A stretch of DNA of 14,847 nucleotides from an uncultured Clostridia bacterium (GCA_944386315.1 CALXAS010000016.1:1-14847); one strand, 5' to 3'; counted from the first letter of the stretch, positions 6,785 to 13,869 are shown. Numbers and translations: made by a program. Notes: generated by a model not told the origin, from the letters alone.

Positions 6785-6935
6785 ATGGAGATTACGTAGA
6801 ATATCCAAACACAAAGATGTAACACTTAAGAACGGTAAAGAAAAAGGAGAAGTTATTCCAGAAAGTATTGAAATCAAAAAAGTTTTTCTAGCAGAGAAAA
6901 ATCTAGTTGTTAAATTAGGTTTTATAATAAGATAA
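6785..6935 (+). pseudogene. Short broken reading frame after cassette A
   Basis: ATG 6785 is well placed after GGAGGAT but reads only Met-Glu-Ile-Thr before TAG (6797-6799). In the +1 frame a sensible stretch continues (RISKHKDVTLKNGKEKGE, then VIPESIEIKKVFLAEKNLVV) to TAA at 6933. Another frame reads GDYVEYPNTKM before a stop. I do not recognise the product. It may be the remnant of a deleted surface-protein gene, or a roughly 50-residue protein needing a +1 shift at ACG TAG A. The shift here is not at CGG, unlike the other four sites. Confidence 0.35.
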
Positions 6936-6945
6936 AAAACATTTA

Positions 6946-7055
6946 ATGGCGAAAAACATAGAAAATAATCACAAAAAGTGGTAAAAACACTCCAAGAAAC
7001 CATACAAAAAGTGGCGAAACACATCAAAAAACTTGTGCAAAAAGTGGCGAAAACA
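6946..7055 (+). repeat. Four-unit 33-bp phased repeat, core CAAAAAGTGGCGAAAACA
   Basis: The core CAAAAAGTGG begins at 6972, 7005 and 7038, exactly 33 bases apart (three helical turns). A fourth, degenerate ATGGCGAAAAACAT lies 32 bases earlier (GG at 6948). The last unit ends right against the -35 of the ATPase promoter. Read in one plus frame the units code an amphipathic 11-residue repeat (QKVVKTLQETI, QKVAKHIKKLV, QKVAKTLTAFY), but that frame has no ribosome site. It could be an activator array or a coding remnant. Confidence 0.6.
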
Positions 7056-7084
7056 TTGACTGCTTTTTATATTTATGATAATAA
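7056..7084 (+). promoter_or_regulatory. Promoter of the AAA/DUF4143 ATPase gene
   Basis: -35 TTGACT (7056-7061), a 17-bp spacer, and -10 TAATAA (7079-7084) preceded by TGA (extended -10). Transcription would begin near 7091, so the leader is very short, with GGAGGA at 7095-7100. The phased 33-bp repeats abut its upstream edge. Confidence 0.55.
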
Positions 7085-7107
7085 TATTATTAATGGAGGA
7101 AATAATG

Positions 7108-8408
7108 ATGAAGAGATTATTTGAAAAAAAATTATTGGATTGGAAAGAATCAGGAATGAAAAAGCCATTAATGGTAATTCGGAGTACGACAAATTGGAAA
7201 AACATATACAATTGATAAATTTGGAAAAGAAAATTTTGAAGAATATCTATATTTTAATTTAGAAAAAAATCAAGAAGTAAAAAGCATATTTGAAAAAACA
7301 ATAGATGAAGAAAAAATACTAGGAGAACTTGAATTATATATTGGTAAAAAGATAAATTTAGAAAAAACATTATTATTTTTTGATGAAGTACAGGTAAGTG
7401 AGAATTTCATTGTATCATTAAAATATTTTAATGAATCAGAAAAACCATATAAAATTATATGTGCAGGTAGCCTACTACGGAGTAAAAATAAATAGATTTA
7501 ATAGTTCATTTCCAGTTGGAAAAATAAGAATGGAATATATGTATCCAATGAACTTTGAAGAATTTTTAATGGCAACAGGAAAAGAAATATTACTAAACGA
7601 GATCAAGGAATGCTATTTAAAGATGGAAGCAATGCCTTCATTTGCCCATGAACAAGCATTAACTTTATATAAGCAATATTTATGTGTTGGAGGAATGCCA
7701 GAATCAGTAAACAATTTTATAGAAAATAACTTAGATATATTAAAATATGATTCTAATATTATTTCTAATATTATTGAAATGTATATTGCCGATATGAAAA
7801 AATATGTAAAAGGTAACATTGAATCTGTAAAAATTGAAAAGGTATATAAAAATATACCAAGTCAATTAGCAAAAGATAAGAAAACATTTAGATATAATTT
7901 AATAGATGATGATGGTAGAAAAAGAAAATATGAAACACCAATTGAGTGGTTAATTTCAGCTGGAATGGTTTTAGCAAGTTATAAAATAAAAAAGCCAGAA
8001 ATACCATTAAAGGTTTATGTAGATGAAGATATGTTTAAATTATATTTAAGTGATGTGGGCTTATTAACTTCAATTTCTGAAATAAAATATCCAGATATAA
8101 TGTTGGAAAGACCCTTTGAATTTAAAGGAGCAATTACTGAAAATTATATAGCACAAGAGTTTATTACTAAAGATATATCACTATACTATTGGACATATGG
8201 AAGAAATGCAGAAGTAGATTTTATAATTTATAATGAAGATGGAATAATCCCAGTAGAAGTAAAAAGTGGAAATAGTGTAAAATCTAATAGTTTAAATTTA
8301 TATATAAAAGAAAATAAACCTAAATATGCAATTAGAATTTCAAGCAAGAACTTTGGATTTGAAAATAATATAAAATCTATACCACTATATGCAACATTTT
8401 TAATTTAA
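7108..8408 (+). CDS. AAA-14/DUF4143 ATPase; needs two +1 shifts at CGGA
   Basis: Start ATG 7108 (or 7105) after GGAGGA. Skipping one C at 7180 and one at 7478 yields 432 residues, the usual size for this ATP-binding DUF4143 family. Seen in the recoded protein: KKPLMVI-GVRQIGKT (Walker A, residues 25-32 after the first shift), LLFFDEVQ (Walker B, D92-E93), CAGSLL-GVKINRFNSSFPVGK (the family's AGSLLG block, second shift between L123 and G124), then YPMNFEEFL. The DUF4143 C-terminus has FKGAITENYIAQEF and the nuclease-like pattern EVDFI...IPVEVKSG. Without recoding, only a C-terminal piece from ATG 7431 remains, lacking the P-loop. No other lesion is present in 1.3 kb. The biological role of this family is poorly known. 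The gene sits between two surface-protein cassettes. Confidence 0.8.
7180..7183 (+). other. Frameshift/recoding site 2: ATT CGG A
   Basis: In frame from ATG 7108, codon 25 is CGG followed by A. Skipping the C changes the frame to GGA GTA CGA CAA, giving the Walker A motif GVRQIGKT. In the zero frame a TGA follows shortly after. Confidence 0.78.
7478..7481 (+). other. Frameshift/recoding site 3: CTA CGG A
   Basis: In the frame set by site 2, codon CGG at 7478-7480 precedes A. Skipping the C turns the reading into GGA GTA AAA ATA and completes the AGSLLGVxxNR block typical of these ATPases. Unshifted, TAG follows five codons later. Confidence 0.8.
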
Positions 8409-8528
8409 ATGTAAATATAAAGCAAATTCTAATTTGAATTTTCTTCGTTATAATTATTTTTGTAGGTATTTATGCAACAACTAATAATAATGAGAAGGAA
8501 AATATCAAGTAATAAATGGAAAAGGATA

Positions 8529-8637
8529 GAAAATTATGGAAATAAGTTACCACTAAAAAGCAAAAATAAAGAATAAGAAAAAATAAGGAAAAGATATAAT
8601 CCTCCTCGTAAGAATAAAAACGGGGAGGAATTTTAAA
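8529..8637 (+). promoter_or_regulatory. Cassette B: 45-bp repeat, TATAAT and ribosome-site hairpin for the GLUG protein
   Basis: Holds the exact 45-bp repeat (8529-8573), TATAAT (8595-8600), and a 10-bp stem: TCCTCCTCGT (8600-8609) with ACGGGGAGGA (8620-8629), one G-U pair, ten-base loop. The 3' arm is the Shine-Dalgarno sequence of the gene at 8638. If TATAAT is the -10, its own transcript would start inside the 5' arm and escape the hairpin, whereas read-through RNA would form it. Confidence 0.6.
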
Positions 8638-10090
8638 ATGCAGAAACAAAAGAACAAACAAAGAGGAATTACATTAATAGCACTTGTCGTAAGTATCATT
8701 GTTTTAATCATTTTAGCCGGAGTTTCCATAGCTATGCTAGTAGGAGATAATGGCATTATTACACAGGCACAGAGAACGGACGAATTAACCGCACAAGCAC
8801 AGCAAAAGGAAGCAATTGAGCTGGCCGTAGCGTCTGTACAAGCACAAGGAACTTTAGAATTAGATAAAACAAAATTAGAAACAGCATTACAATCACAACT
8901 AGGAGATACATCATATACTCTAACAGAAAATGGAGATGGAAGTTTCTCACTACAAATAGCAGAAAGAAGCTATTATATCGATAGTACAGGTAAAATAATA
9001 ACAGAAGAAAATATGATAGCAATAAGTTCCGCAGAAGAATTAAAAGCATTTAGAGATGATGTGAATAGTGGAAATAGGTATGAGGGAAAATATGTATACT
9101 TGACAGGAAATATAATATTAGATAGTAGTGAACAATGGAAGCCAATAGGAGAATATCCAAATGATAGTACTACTTTCGACGATGAAGATAATAAACCATT
9201 TAGTGGAATATTTGATGGTAAAAATAATGAAATAGATGGTATTTATATTAATTCAACAGATAAAGCACAAGGGTTATTTGGATTAATTAATAATGCTAAA
9301 ATAAAAAATATAAATCTTGGTGAGAATTGCAATATCATTGCTGGAGAACGTTCACGGAATACTTGTAGGTATTTCCTATATGTCTGAAATTTTTAATTGT
9401 AAAAGTGATGGAAATATGCAGTCTAATACTACGTCAATTGGTGGAATAGTAGGAAATTCTAGCAGGACGCAAATAGAATATTGCATAAATGAAGCCACTG
9501 TTGAAAGTAGTTTATATCATATAGGAGGCATAGTTGGAAATTCTGCACATTCGAATTTGAAAAAATGTGTAAATTTAGGTGAGATTAAAGGCGGAACAAG
9601 TGGCAGTAGCCTTTCTGGAATAATAGGACAGGCTTGGGATAGTGCAGTAGAAGAGTGTTATAATATTGGGAAAATATCCGGACAATCATATGTAGCTGGC
9701 ATTGTAGGAAATCTGGAAGAAACTACTATAAAGAATTGCTATAACCAAGGAGATATAACAGCAAATTTTACCAGTGGTGGAATAGTAGGTCAAGCCTTGG
9801 AAGGAAGCGTAACCAATTGTTATAATTCGGGTAATAGTTTATATGGAATAATAGGAATAGTGAGAGATACGGTTAAAGGAATGATAAAAATAGATAATTG
9901 TTATTATTTGAATACGAATATTAGCAAAGGAGAAAATATTGTTGAAGGTTATGAAGAGTTTGTATCAGGAAGTTCAATTGGAAAAACTATTGATGACATG
10001 ACAAGTAGTGAATTTGTAGAATTGTTGAATAATAAATCTAATGTTTGGAAACAAGAACAAAATTCTTTACCAATATTATCATGGCAATAA
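8638..10090 (+). CDS. Prepilin-leader surface protein with GLUG repeats; +1 shift at CGGA needed
   Basis: Start ATG 8638 after GGGGAGGA. With one C skipped at 9355 the product is 483 residues. Without it the frame ends at TGA 9385-9387 (249 residues). The N-terminus MQKQKNKQRGITLIALVV is a class III leader with hydrophobic helix and LVGDNGIITQAQR, nearly identical to the gene at 5392. From about residue 126 a surface beta-helix region begins (AISSAEELKAFRDDVNSG, YVYLTGNI, PFSGIFDGKN), followed by GLUG-type repeats with GLFGLI, GGIVGNS twice, AGIVGN and GGIVGQA, each paired with an Asn-Cys-rich strand such as NCYNQGDI. It ends W...LPILSW, the common end of GLUG proteins. Expected to be exported and anchored through its leader. 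Function unknown, perhaps adhesion. The shift lies between GERS and GILVG, inside the repeat region. Confidence 0.78.
9355..9358 (+). other. Frameshift/recoding site 4: TCA CGG A
   Basis: In frame from ATG 8638, codon 240 is CGG followed by A. Skipping the C gives GGA ATA CTT GTA (GILVG), which continues the GLUG pattern through 10090. The unshifted frame stops ten codons later. Confidence 0.75.
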
Positions 10091-10156
10091 AATTTGCACT
10101 AAGTGTATAGAAAATGATAGTGTTCCAAAGATATTGTATGCACATTAAAATGAATT

Positions 10157-10246
10157 TTGAAAATAACTTACCAGTAAAAAAGCAAAATAAATAGATGAAT
10201 AAAATAATATAATCCTCTTTGTAATAAAAACAGGGAGGATAAATTT
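10157..10246 (+). promoter_or_regulatory. Cassette C: diverged copy with TATAAT and ribosome-site hairpin
   Basis: A diverged upstream block (AACTTACCAGTAAAAAAGC) is followed by TATAAT (10208-10213) and an 11-bp stem ATCCTCTTTGT (10212-10222) with ACAGGGAGGAT (10230-10240), two G-U pairs, seven-base loop. The 3' arm holds the Shine-Dalgarno sequence for the GTG at 10247. This could also be the promoter feeding murF-ddl, as no terminator is visible between. Confidence 0.55.
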
Positions 10247-10321
10247 GTGTCAGAACAAAAAATAGAAAATAGGGAGGTTGCAAAAAACAGAAGAAAAGCA
10301 TATAATCAAAAAAACAAATAG
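10247..10321 (+). pseudogene. Truncated leader gene after cassette C (24 codons)
   Basis: GTG 10247 sits eight bases after AGGGAGG and opens 24 codons (MSEQKIENREVAKNRRKAYN, then QKNK) ending at TAG. The lysine-rich start and the following out-of-frame GIYL resemble the QKNKQRGITL opening of the gene at 8638, so this looks like the stub of a third prepilin-leader gene whose body was lost. It could instead be a small leader peptide ahead of murF. Not recognised otherwise. Confidence 0.35.
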
Positions 10322-10369
10322 GAATATATTTGTGAAAAAAACATAAAGTAAATAAAACGGAGGATTAGG

Positions 10370-11767
10370 ATGCAAGAGAATCATTATTTAAAAGTAAAGG
10401 ATATTATTAAAGTAACAAATGGAACTTTATTACAAGGAAACGAAGAGGAGGTTTGTGAGGATTTTTCTAGAGATACCAGAAGCCTAGAAAAAGGAGAAAT
10501 GTATTTAGGTATTAAAGGTGAAACCATAAATGGAGGTATTTATTGGAAAGAAGCACTAGATAAAGGGGCAAAGGGAGTCATTGTGCAAGATACCAAAATT
10601 TCAGAAGAAGAAAGAAAAGCCTATCCAGAAAAAATTATCATTCAGGTAAAAAACGTAGTAGAAGCCATGGGAAAAATGGCAAAATATAAAAGGAGTTTGT
10701 ACCATATTCCATTCATAGCTATCACTGGAAGTGTAGGAAAAACAAGCACAAAAGATATGGTAGCCAGTGTAATGAATAGAAAATACGATACATTAAAAAC
10801 ACAGGGAAATTATAATAATCAAATAGGATTACCACTAACCATTTTATCCTTAAAAGAACAACAAGCAGCCGTAGTAGAAATGGGAATGAACCATTTTGGA
10901 GAAATATCCTATTTAACCAATATTGCGAAGCCAGATGTGGCAGTGATTACTAATATTGGAACAGCACATATCGGAATTTTAGGTTCCAGAGAAAATATTT
11001 TAAAAGCCAAAATGGAAATATTAGAAGGCTTAAGCCCAAATGGAACCGTAGTCATTAATAAAGATAACGATTTGTTACAAGATTGGTATGAAAAAAATAG
11101 AAATAGTTACAACATTATCACTTATGGAATAGAGCAAGAAAGCGATTATATGGCAAAAGAGATAGAATCCTACGAAGACAGAAGTGAATATGTATTGTAT
11201 AAAAAAGGAGAAAAAGTGGGAAAAATTATTGTGCCAGTAGGGGGAAACCACTTTATCCAAAATAGTTTATGTGCCATTGCCGTAGGAGAAATCTTTGAAA
11301 TTCCAATGGAAAAAATACAAGAAGGTATCCAATTTTTTGAACTAACGAAAAAAAGAATGGATATTACCAAAAAAGAGAATGGAACCACCATTATTAATGA
11401 TTGCTATAATGCGAATTTAGACTCCATGAGAGCAGCAATTGAGTATTTAGGAAAAATCAAAGATAAAAGAAAAATTGCTGTATTAGGAGATATGCTAGAA
11501 TTAGGAGATTATGCAAAAGAGCTACATAGAAAAGTAGGAGATATTGTGGCAAAAGAAAACATAGATACCTTAGTAACCGTAGGAACGGAGGCAAAAGAAA
11601 TCGCAAGAGAAGCGCAAAAACAAGGCATGAGTGCGGAAAATATAAAAATGTGCGAGAGTAATGAAGAAGCAGCAGGGTATCTAAAAAGAATACAAAAAGA
11701 AAATGATGTTATACTTTTTAAAGCATCCAATGCGATGCATTTCGATGAAATTATCCACAAATTGTAA
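10370..11767 (+). CDS. murF: UDP-N-acetylmuramoyl-tripeptide--D-alanyl-D-alanine ligase MurF
   Basis: Cytoplasmic Mur ligase that adds D-Ala-D-Ala to the UDP-MurNAc-tripeptide, the last soluble step of peptidoglycan precursor synthesis. The N-terminal domain has DFSRDTRSLEKGEMYLGIKG (about 28-47), binding the UDP-MurNAc part. The central ATPase domain has the P-loop ITGSVGKTSTK (118-128), NYNNQIGLPLTIL and VVEMGMNHFGEI. The C-terminal domain has NDCYNANLDSMRAAIEYL and AVLGDMLELGDY. At 465 residues it is normal length. GGAGG lies six bases before ATG 10370. Its product needs the dipeptide made by the ddl gene 33 bases downstream, so they form a functional operon. Confidence 0.97.
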   Translation: MQENHYLKVKDIIKVTNGTLLQGNEEEVCEDFSRDTRSLEKGEMYLGIKGETINGGIYWKEALDKGAKGVIVQDTKISEEERKAYPEKIIIQVKNVVEAMGKMAKYKRSLYHIPFIAITGSVGKTSTKDMVASVMNRKYDTLKTQGNYNNQIGLPLTILSLKEQQAAVVEMGMNHFGEISYLTNIAKPDVAVITNIGTAHIGILGSRENILKAKMEILEGLSPNGTVVINKDNDLLQDWYEKNRNSYNIITYGIEQESDYMAKEIESYEDRSEYVLYKKGEKVGKIIVPVGGNHFIQNSLCAIAVGEIFEIPMEKIQEGIQFFELTKKRMDITKKENGTTIINDCYNANLDSMRAAIEYLGKIKDKRKIAVLGDMLELGDYAKELHRKVGDIVAKENIDTLVTVGTEAKEIAREAQKQGMSAENIKMCESNEEAAGYLKRIQKENDVILFKASNAMHFDEIIHKL

Positions 11768-11800
11768 ACCATATGTGGAAAGAGAGGAGCAAAAAACAAA

Positions 11801-12862
11801 ATGGAGAGAATAAAATTAGCCGTTATTTTTGGTGGAATGTCTACCGAACATGATGTATCCATTGTGTCAGGAATGTCTGTTTTAAAACATTTGAATAAAG
11901 AAAAATACGAAATCTATCCCATCTATATAGATAAAGCAGGAGAGTGGTATTGCTATACAAAACCATTACCAGAAATTGTAGTTCCAGAAGTGGGAGAAGA
12001 AATTACTCATATACAAAAAATAGAGAATATTGTAGAAGTATTAAAACAAATGGACTGTGTATTTCCAGTGTTACATGGATTATATGGGGAAGATGGAACG
12101 ATACAAGGATTTTTAGAATTATTAAAAATCCCTTATGTAGGGTGTAGGGTACTAGCTTCTAGCGTGTCTATGGATAAAGCTTATACAAAAATATTATTCG
12201 ATAGGGCAGGTATCCAACAAGTAGAGTATGTTTACCTAAAGAAAGAAAAAGGGCAATATTACTACGTAGAAAAAGATTTTTCAGAAAAACCATGCAATGC
12301 CGAAGAATTAATAGAAAAAATAGAGCAAAAACTAACTTATCCTGTTTTTGTAAAACCATCTAATTCAGGCTCTTCCGTGGGAATTACAAAAGTAAAACAA
12401 AGAGAGGAGTTAATAGAAGCCATAGAAGAAGCGGCAAAATATGATAGAAAAATATTAATAGAGCAGGGAATAGAGGCAAGAGAAATAGAATGTGCCGTTT
12501 TAGGAAATGAGCAAGTAGAGGCAGCTTGTGTAGGAGAAATATTATCAGCAGAAGAATTTTATAGTTTTGATTCTAAATATAAAAATGAAGAATCCGTTAC
12601 TGTTATTCCAGCAAAATTGCCACGCCAAATTGCACAAACCATAAGAGAATTGGCAGTAAAAGCATTCAAAACTGTAGATGGCGCAGGACTTGCAAGAGTA
12701 GACTTCTTTGTGGAAAAACAAACAGAACAAATTTATATTAATGAAATTAATACCATGCCAGGATTTACCAACATTAGCATGTATCCAAAATTATGGGAAG
12801 CTGTAGATATGCCTTACACAGAATTATTGGATAAATTAATAACATTATCTATGTCCCACTAA
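11801..12862 (+). CDS. ddl: D-alanine--D-alanine ligase
   Basis: ATP-grasp enzyme joining two D-alanines for the murein stem peptide, used by MurF just upstream. Seen: VIFGGMSTEHDVSIVSGMSV (residues 8-27), FPVLHGLYGEDGTIQGFLE, VKPSNSGSSVGITKV (ATP-grasp lid), SFDSKYKNEE in the omega loop, and INEINTMPGFT (Mg-binding Glu/Asn) near the C-terminus. The KY pair in the omega loop is typical of D-Ala-D-Ala rather than D-Ala-D-Lac ligases. Start ATG 11801 follows AGAGAGGAG. Length 353 residues is normal. The final codons and stop fall in the first unit of a 31-bp tandem repeat, so the last residues (MSH) are repeat-derived. Confidence 0.96.
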   Translation: MERIKLAVIFGGMSTEHDVSIVSGMSVLKHLNKEKYEIYPIYIDKAGEWYCYTKPLPEIVVPEVGEEITHIQKIENIVEVLKQMDCVFPVLHGLYGEDGTIQGFLELLKIPYVGCRVLASSVSMDKAYTKILFDRAGIQQVEYVYLKKEKGQYYYVEKDFSEKPCNAEELIEKIEQKLTYPVFVKPSNSGSSVGITKVKQREELIEAIEEAAKYDRKILIEQGIEAREIECAVLGNEQVEAACVGEILSAEEFYSFDSKYKNEESVTVIPAKLPRQIAQTIRELAVKAFKTVDGAGLARVDFFVEKQTEQIYINEINTMPGFTNISMYPKLWEAVDMPYTELLDKLITLSMSH

Positions 12863-12913
12863 ACCCTGACATTTTTGAGACATGTCCCACTTATCCCTGA
12901 TATTTATGGGACA
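12851..12913 (+). repeat. 31-bp tandem repeat overlapping the end of ddl
   Basis: Two units start ATGTCCCACT at 12851 and 12882, each continuing with a CCCTGA and ATTT core. Within each unit the ends form an inverted repeat, TGTCCCA with TGGGACA in unit 2 (12883-12889, 12907-12913) and with one mismatch in unit 1. The stop codon of ddl (12860-12862) lies inside unit 1. It resembles dispersed hairpin repeats. Confidence 0.7.
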
Positions 12914-12928
12914 GAAAAGCAGAAATAA

Positions 12929-12977
12929 AAAATGCCCCCTCACCGCAAAAATACTAAAACGGTGAGAGGGGCATTTT
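12929..12977. terminator. Bidirectional terminator between ddl and the MNT gene
   Basis: A long stem, AAAATGCCCC plus CTCACCG (12929-12945) with CGGTGAG and GGGGCATTTT (12960-12977), one bulged A, 14-base loop, with A tract before and T tract after. It separates converging transcripts. Confidence 0.9.
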
Positions 12978-13014
12978 ACGCAATTCTGAAAATTTTTGAT
13001 TTGTAATTTTTCTA

Positions 13015-13335
13015 TTAAGCCACTTTTATACCTGTATCAATTACCTCTTTAATAAAATAATCTGACACTTCATCAAAGTCTTTTTTCTTTATAGGATGTG
13101 GCTCTATTCTGGCATCTATGTCCCAAGTCATTCCCATAAGCAAAGCCATGCAGTCATAAATATCATCGAAATCATCGGATATAATAGCAATATCAATATC
13201 ACTGTCTTTATTTGCGGTTCCTTTTGCATAAGAACCAAATAATATAACAGCTGTAATAGTATAATGTTTTCTTAATTCTTCTATAAACCTATTTACACTG
13301 TCTACAATATCTTTATTTATTGTTTTTTCAACCAT
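13015..13335 (-). CDS. MNT-type minimal nucleotidyltransferase (HEPN partner)
   Basis: 106-residue minimal nucleotidyltransferase of the MNT/KNTase-like group. The signature FGSYAKGTANKDSDIDIAI spans residues 33-51, with the GS motif and the two metal-binding aspartates D46 and D48. A third acidic residue is expected near D74. Start ATG 13335 follows GAGGAGG. The start overlaps the end of the HEPN gene by 19 bases, so the two are translationally linked. In known type VII HEPN-MNT toxin-antitoxin systems, the MNT protein neutralises the HEPN RNase by transferring AMP groups to it. Whether this pair works that way is an inference from arrangement. Confidence 0.88.
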   Translation of the reverse strand: MVEKTINKDIVDSVNRFIEELRKHYTITAVILFGSYAKGTANKDSDIDIAIISDDFDDIYDCMALLMGMTWDIDARIEPHPIKKKDFDEVSDYFIKEVIDTGIKVA

Positions 13336-13706
13336 TCCTGAACCTCCTCAATATTTTTTACTTGGTCAGCCGTATAATTGTTAGTACATTTTTTGTCAAA
13401 ACTTTTTTTATAATCATCATATCTAGCGCTTATATTAAAGGTATTTATAATTTGTATTTTTTCCCTTATTTCTGTAGGGACATCTAACTTTGATTTTTGG
13501 GAAAGTAATATTAAATTATGAATTTTGGGTGCCATAGGATTTTCTGGGTTATTTTTAGCATATAAACCTTTTAATAACTTTTCAATTACTAAATGACCTA
13601 TGAACAAACACCAAGTATTCTTATGATTATGAAACAATACATTCATTGTTTCGTAATCACTATTAGCACTTTCAAACCAGTAATTCATTAAATCTATATG
13701 ATTCAT
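13317..13706 (-). CDS. HEPN-domain protein (putative toxin partner)
   Basis: 129-residue all-alpha HEPN protein (PF05168 type). It has YWFESANSDYETMNVLF at the N-terminus, GHLVIEKLLKGLYA (about 37-50), KIHNLILLSQK, and the C-terminal ISARYDDYKKSF (92-103). The canonical RNase motif R-X4-6-H of toxic HEPN proteins is not present: after Arg95 there is no His at the required distance. It may thus be a non-catalytic or divergent member. ATG 13706 follows GAGGAAG. It is cotranscribed with the MNT gene, which overlaps its 3' end. The position next to core genes suggests a small mobile defence or stress module. HEPN identity is good, RNase activity uncertain. Confidence 0.82.
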   Translation of the reverse strand: MNHIDLMNYWFESANSDYETMNVLFHNHKNTWCLFIGHLVIEKLLKGLYAKNNPENPMAPKIHNLILLSQKSKLDVPTEIREKIQIINTFNISARYDDYKKSFDKKCTNNYTADQVKNIEEVQEWLKKQ

Positions 13707-13734
13707 GTATCTTCCTCACTTTCCATATATTCTT

Positions 13735-13747
13735 ATTATAGCATTAA
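13735..13747 (-). promoter_or_regulatory. Extended -10 promoter of the HEPN-MNT pair
   Basis: On the minus strand, TATAAT (13735-13740) is preceded by TGC, an extended -10. No clear -35 is found at 16-18 bp. It lies about 30 bases before the HEPN start, with GAGGAAG between. Confidence 0.5.
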
Positions 13748-13810
13748 AGTTAAAATTTTACTACATATTATGGTTAATTTTTTAGAAATCATAAAAAAAT
13801 AAAAAAATCC

Positions 13811-13839
13811 TTTAAAACCTCCTCGTCTTGTGATATAAT
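13811..13839 (+). promoter_or_regulatory. Promoter of the DnaJ-like gene
   Basis: -35 TTTAAA (13811-13816), a 17-bp spacer, and -10 TATAAT (13834-13839) preceded by TGA (extended -10). The leader is about 25 bases. No CIRCE-like inverted repeat is visible. Confidence 0.65.
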
Positions 13840-13869
13840 GAAGCCACCATGAATTTGGGAGGATGTTAA

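Noticed and set aside
6785..6815. A fifth member of the CGGA recoding set
   Set aside because: The frame change here is at ACG TAG A, not at CGG, and the protein is not recognised, so it is left as a remnant.
6946..7055. CRISPR array
   Set aside because: The 33-bp periodicity leaves only about 15 bases between cores, the between-core sequence is not spacer-like, and there are no cas genes.
8424..8441. Terminator after the ATPase gene
   Set aside because: AAATTC/GAATTT is only six A/T-rich pairs and the following T run is short. Too weak to call.
9317..10090. A separate gene starting at 9317
   Set aside because: No ribosome site precedes it. It overlaps the end of the 8638 frame and continues the same GLUG repeat pattern, so it is the second half of one gene.
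11509..11862. Minus-strand 117-residue frame across the murF-ddl junction
   Set aside because: It is antisense to two well-conserved genes, has no family features and no ribosome site.
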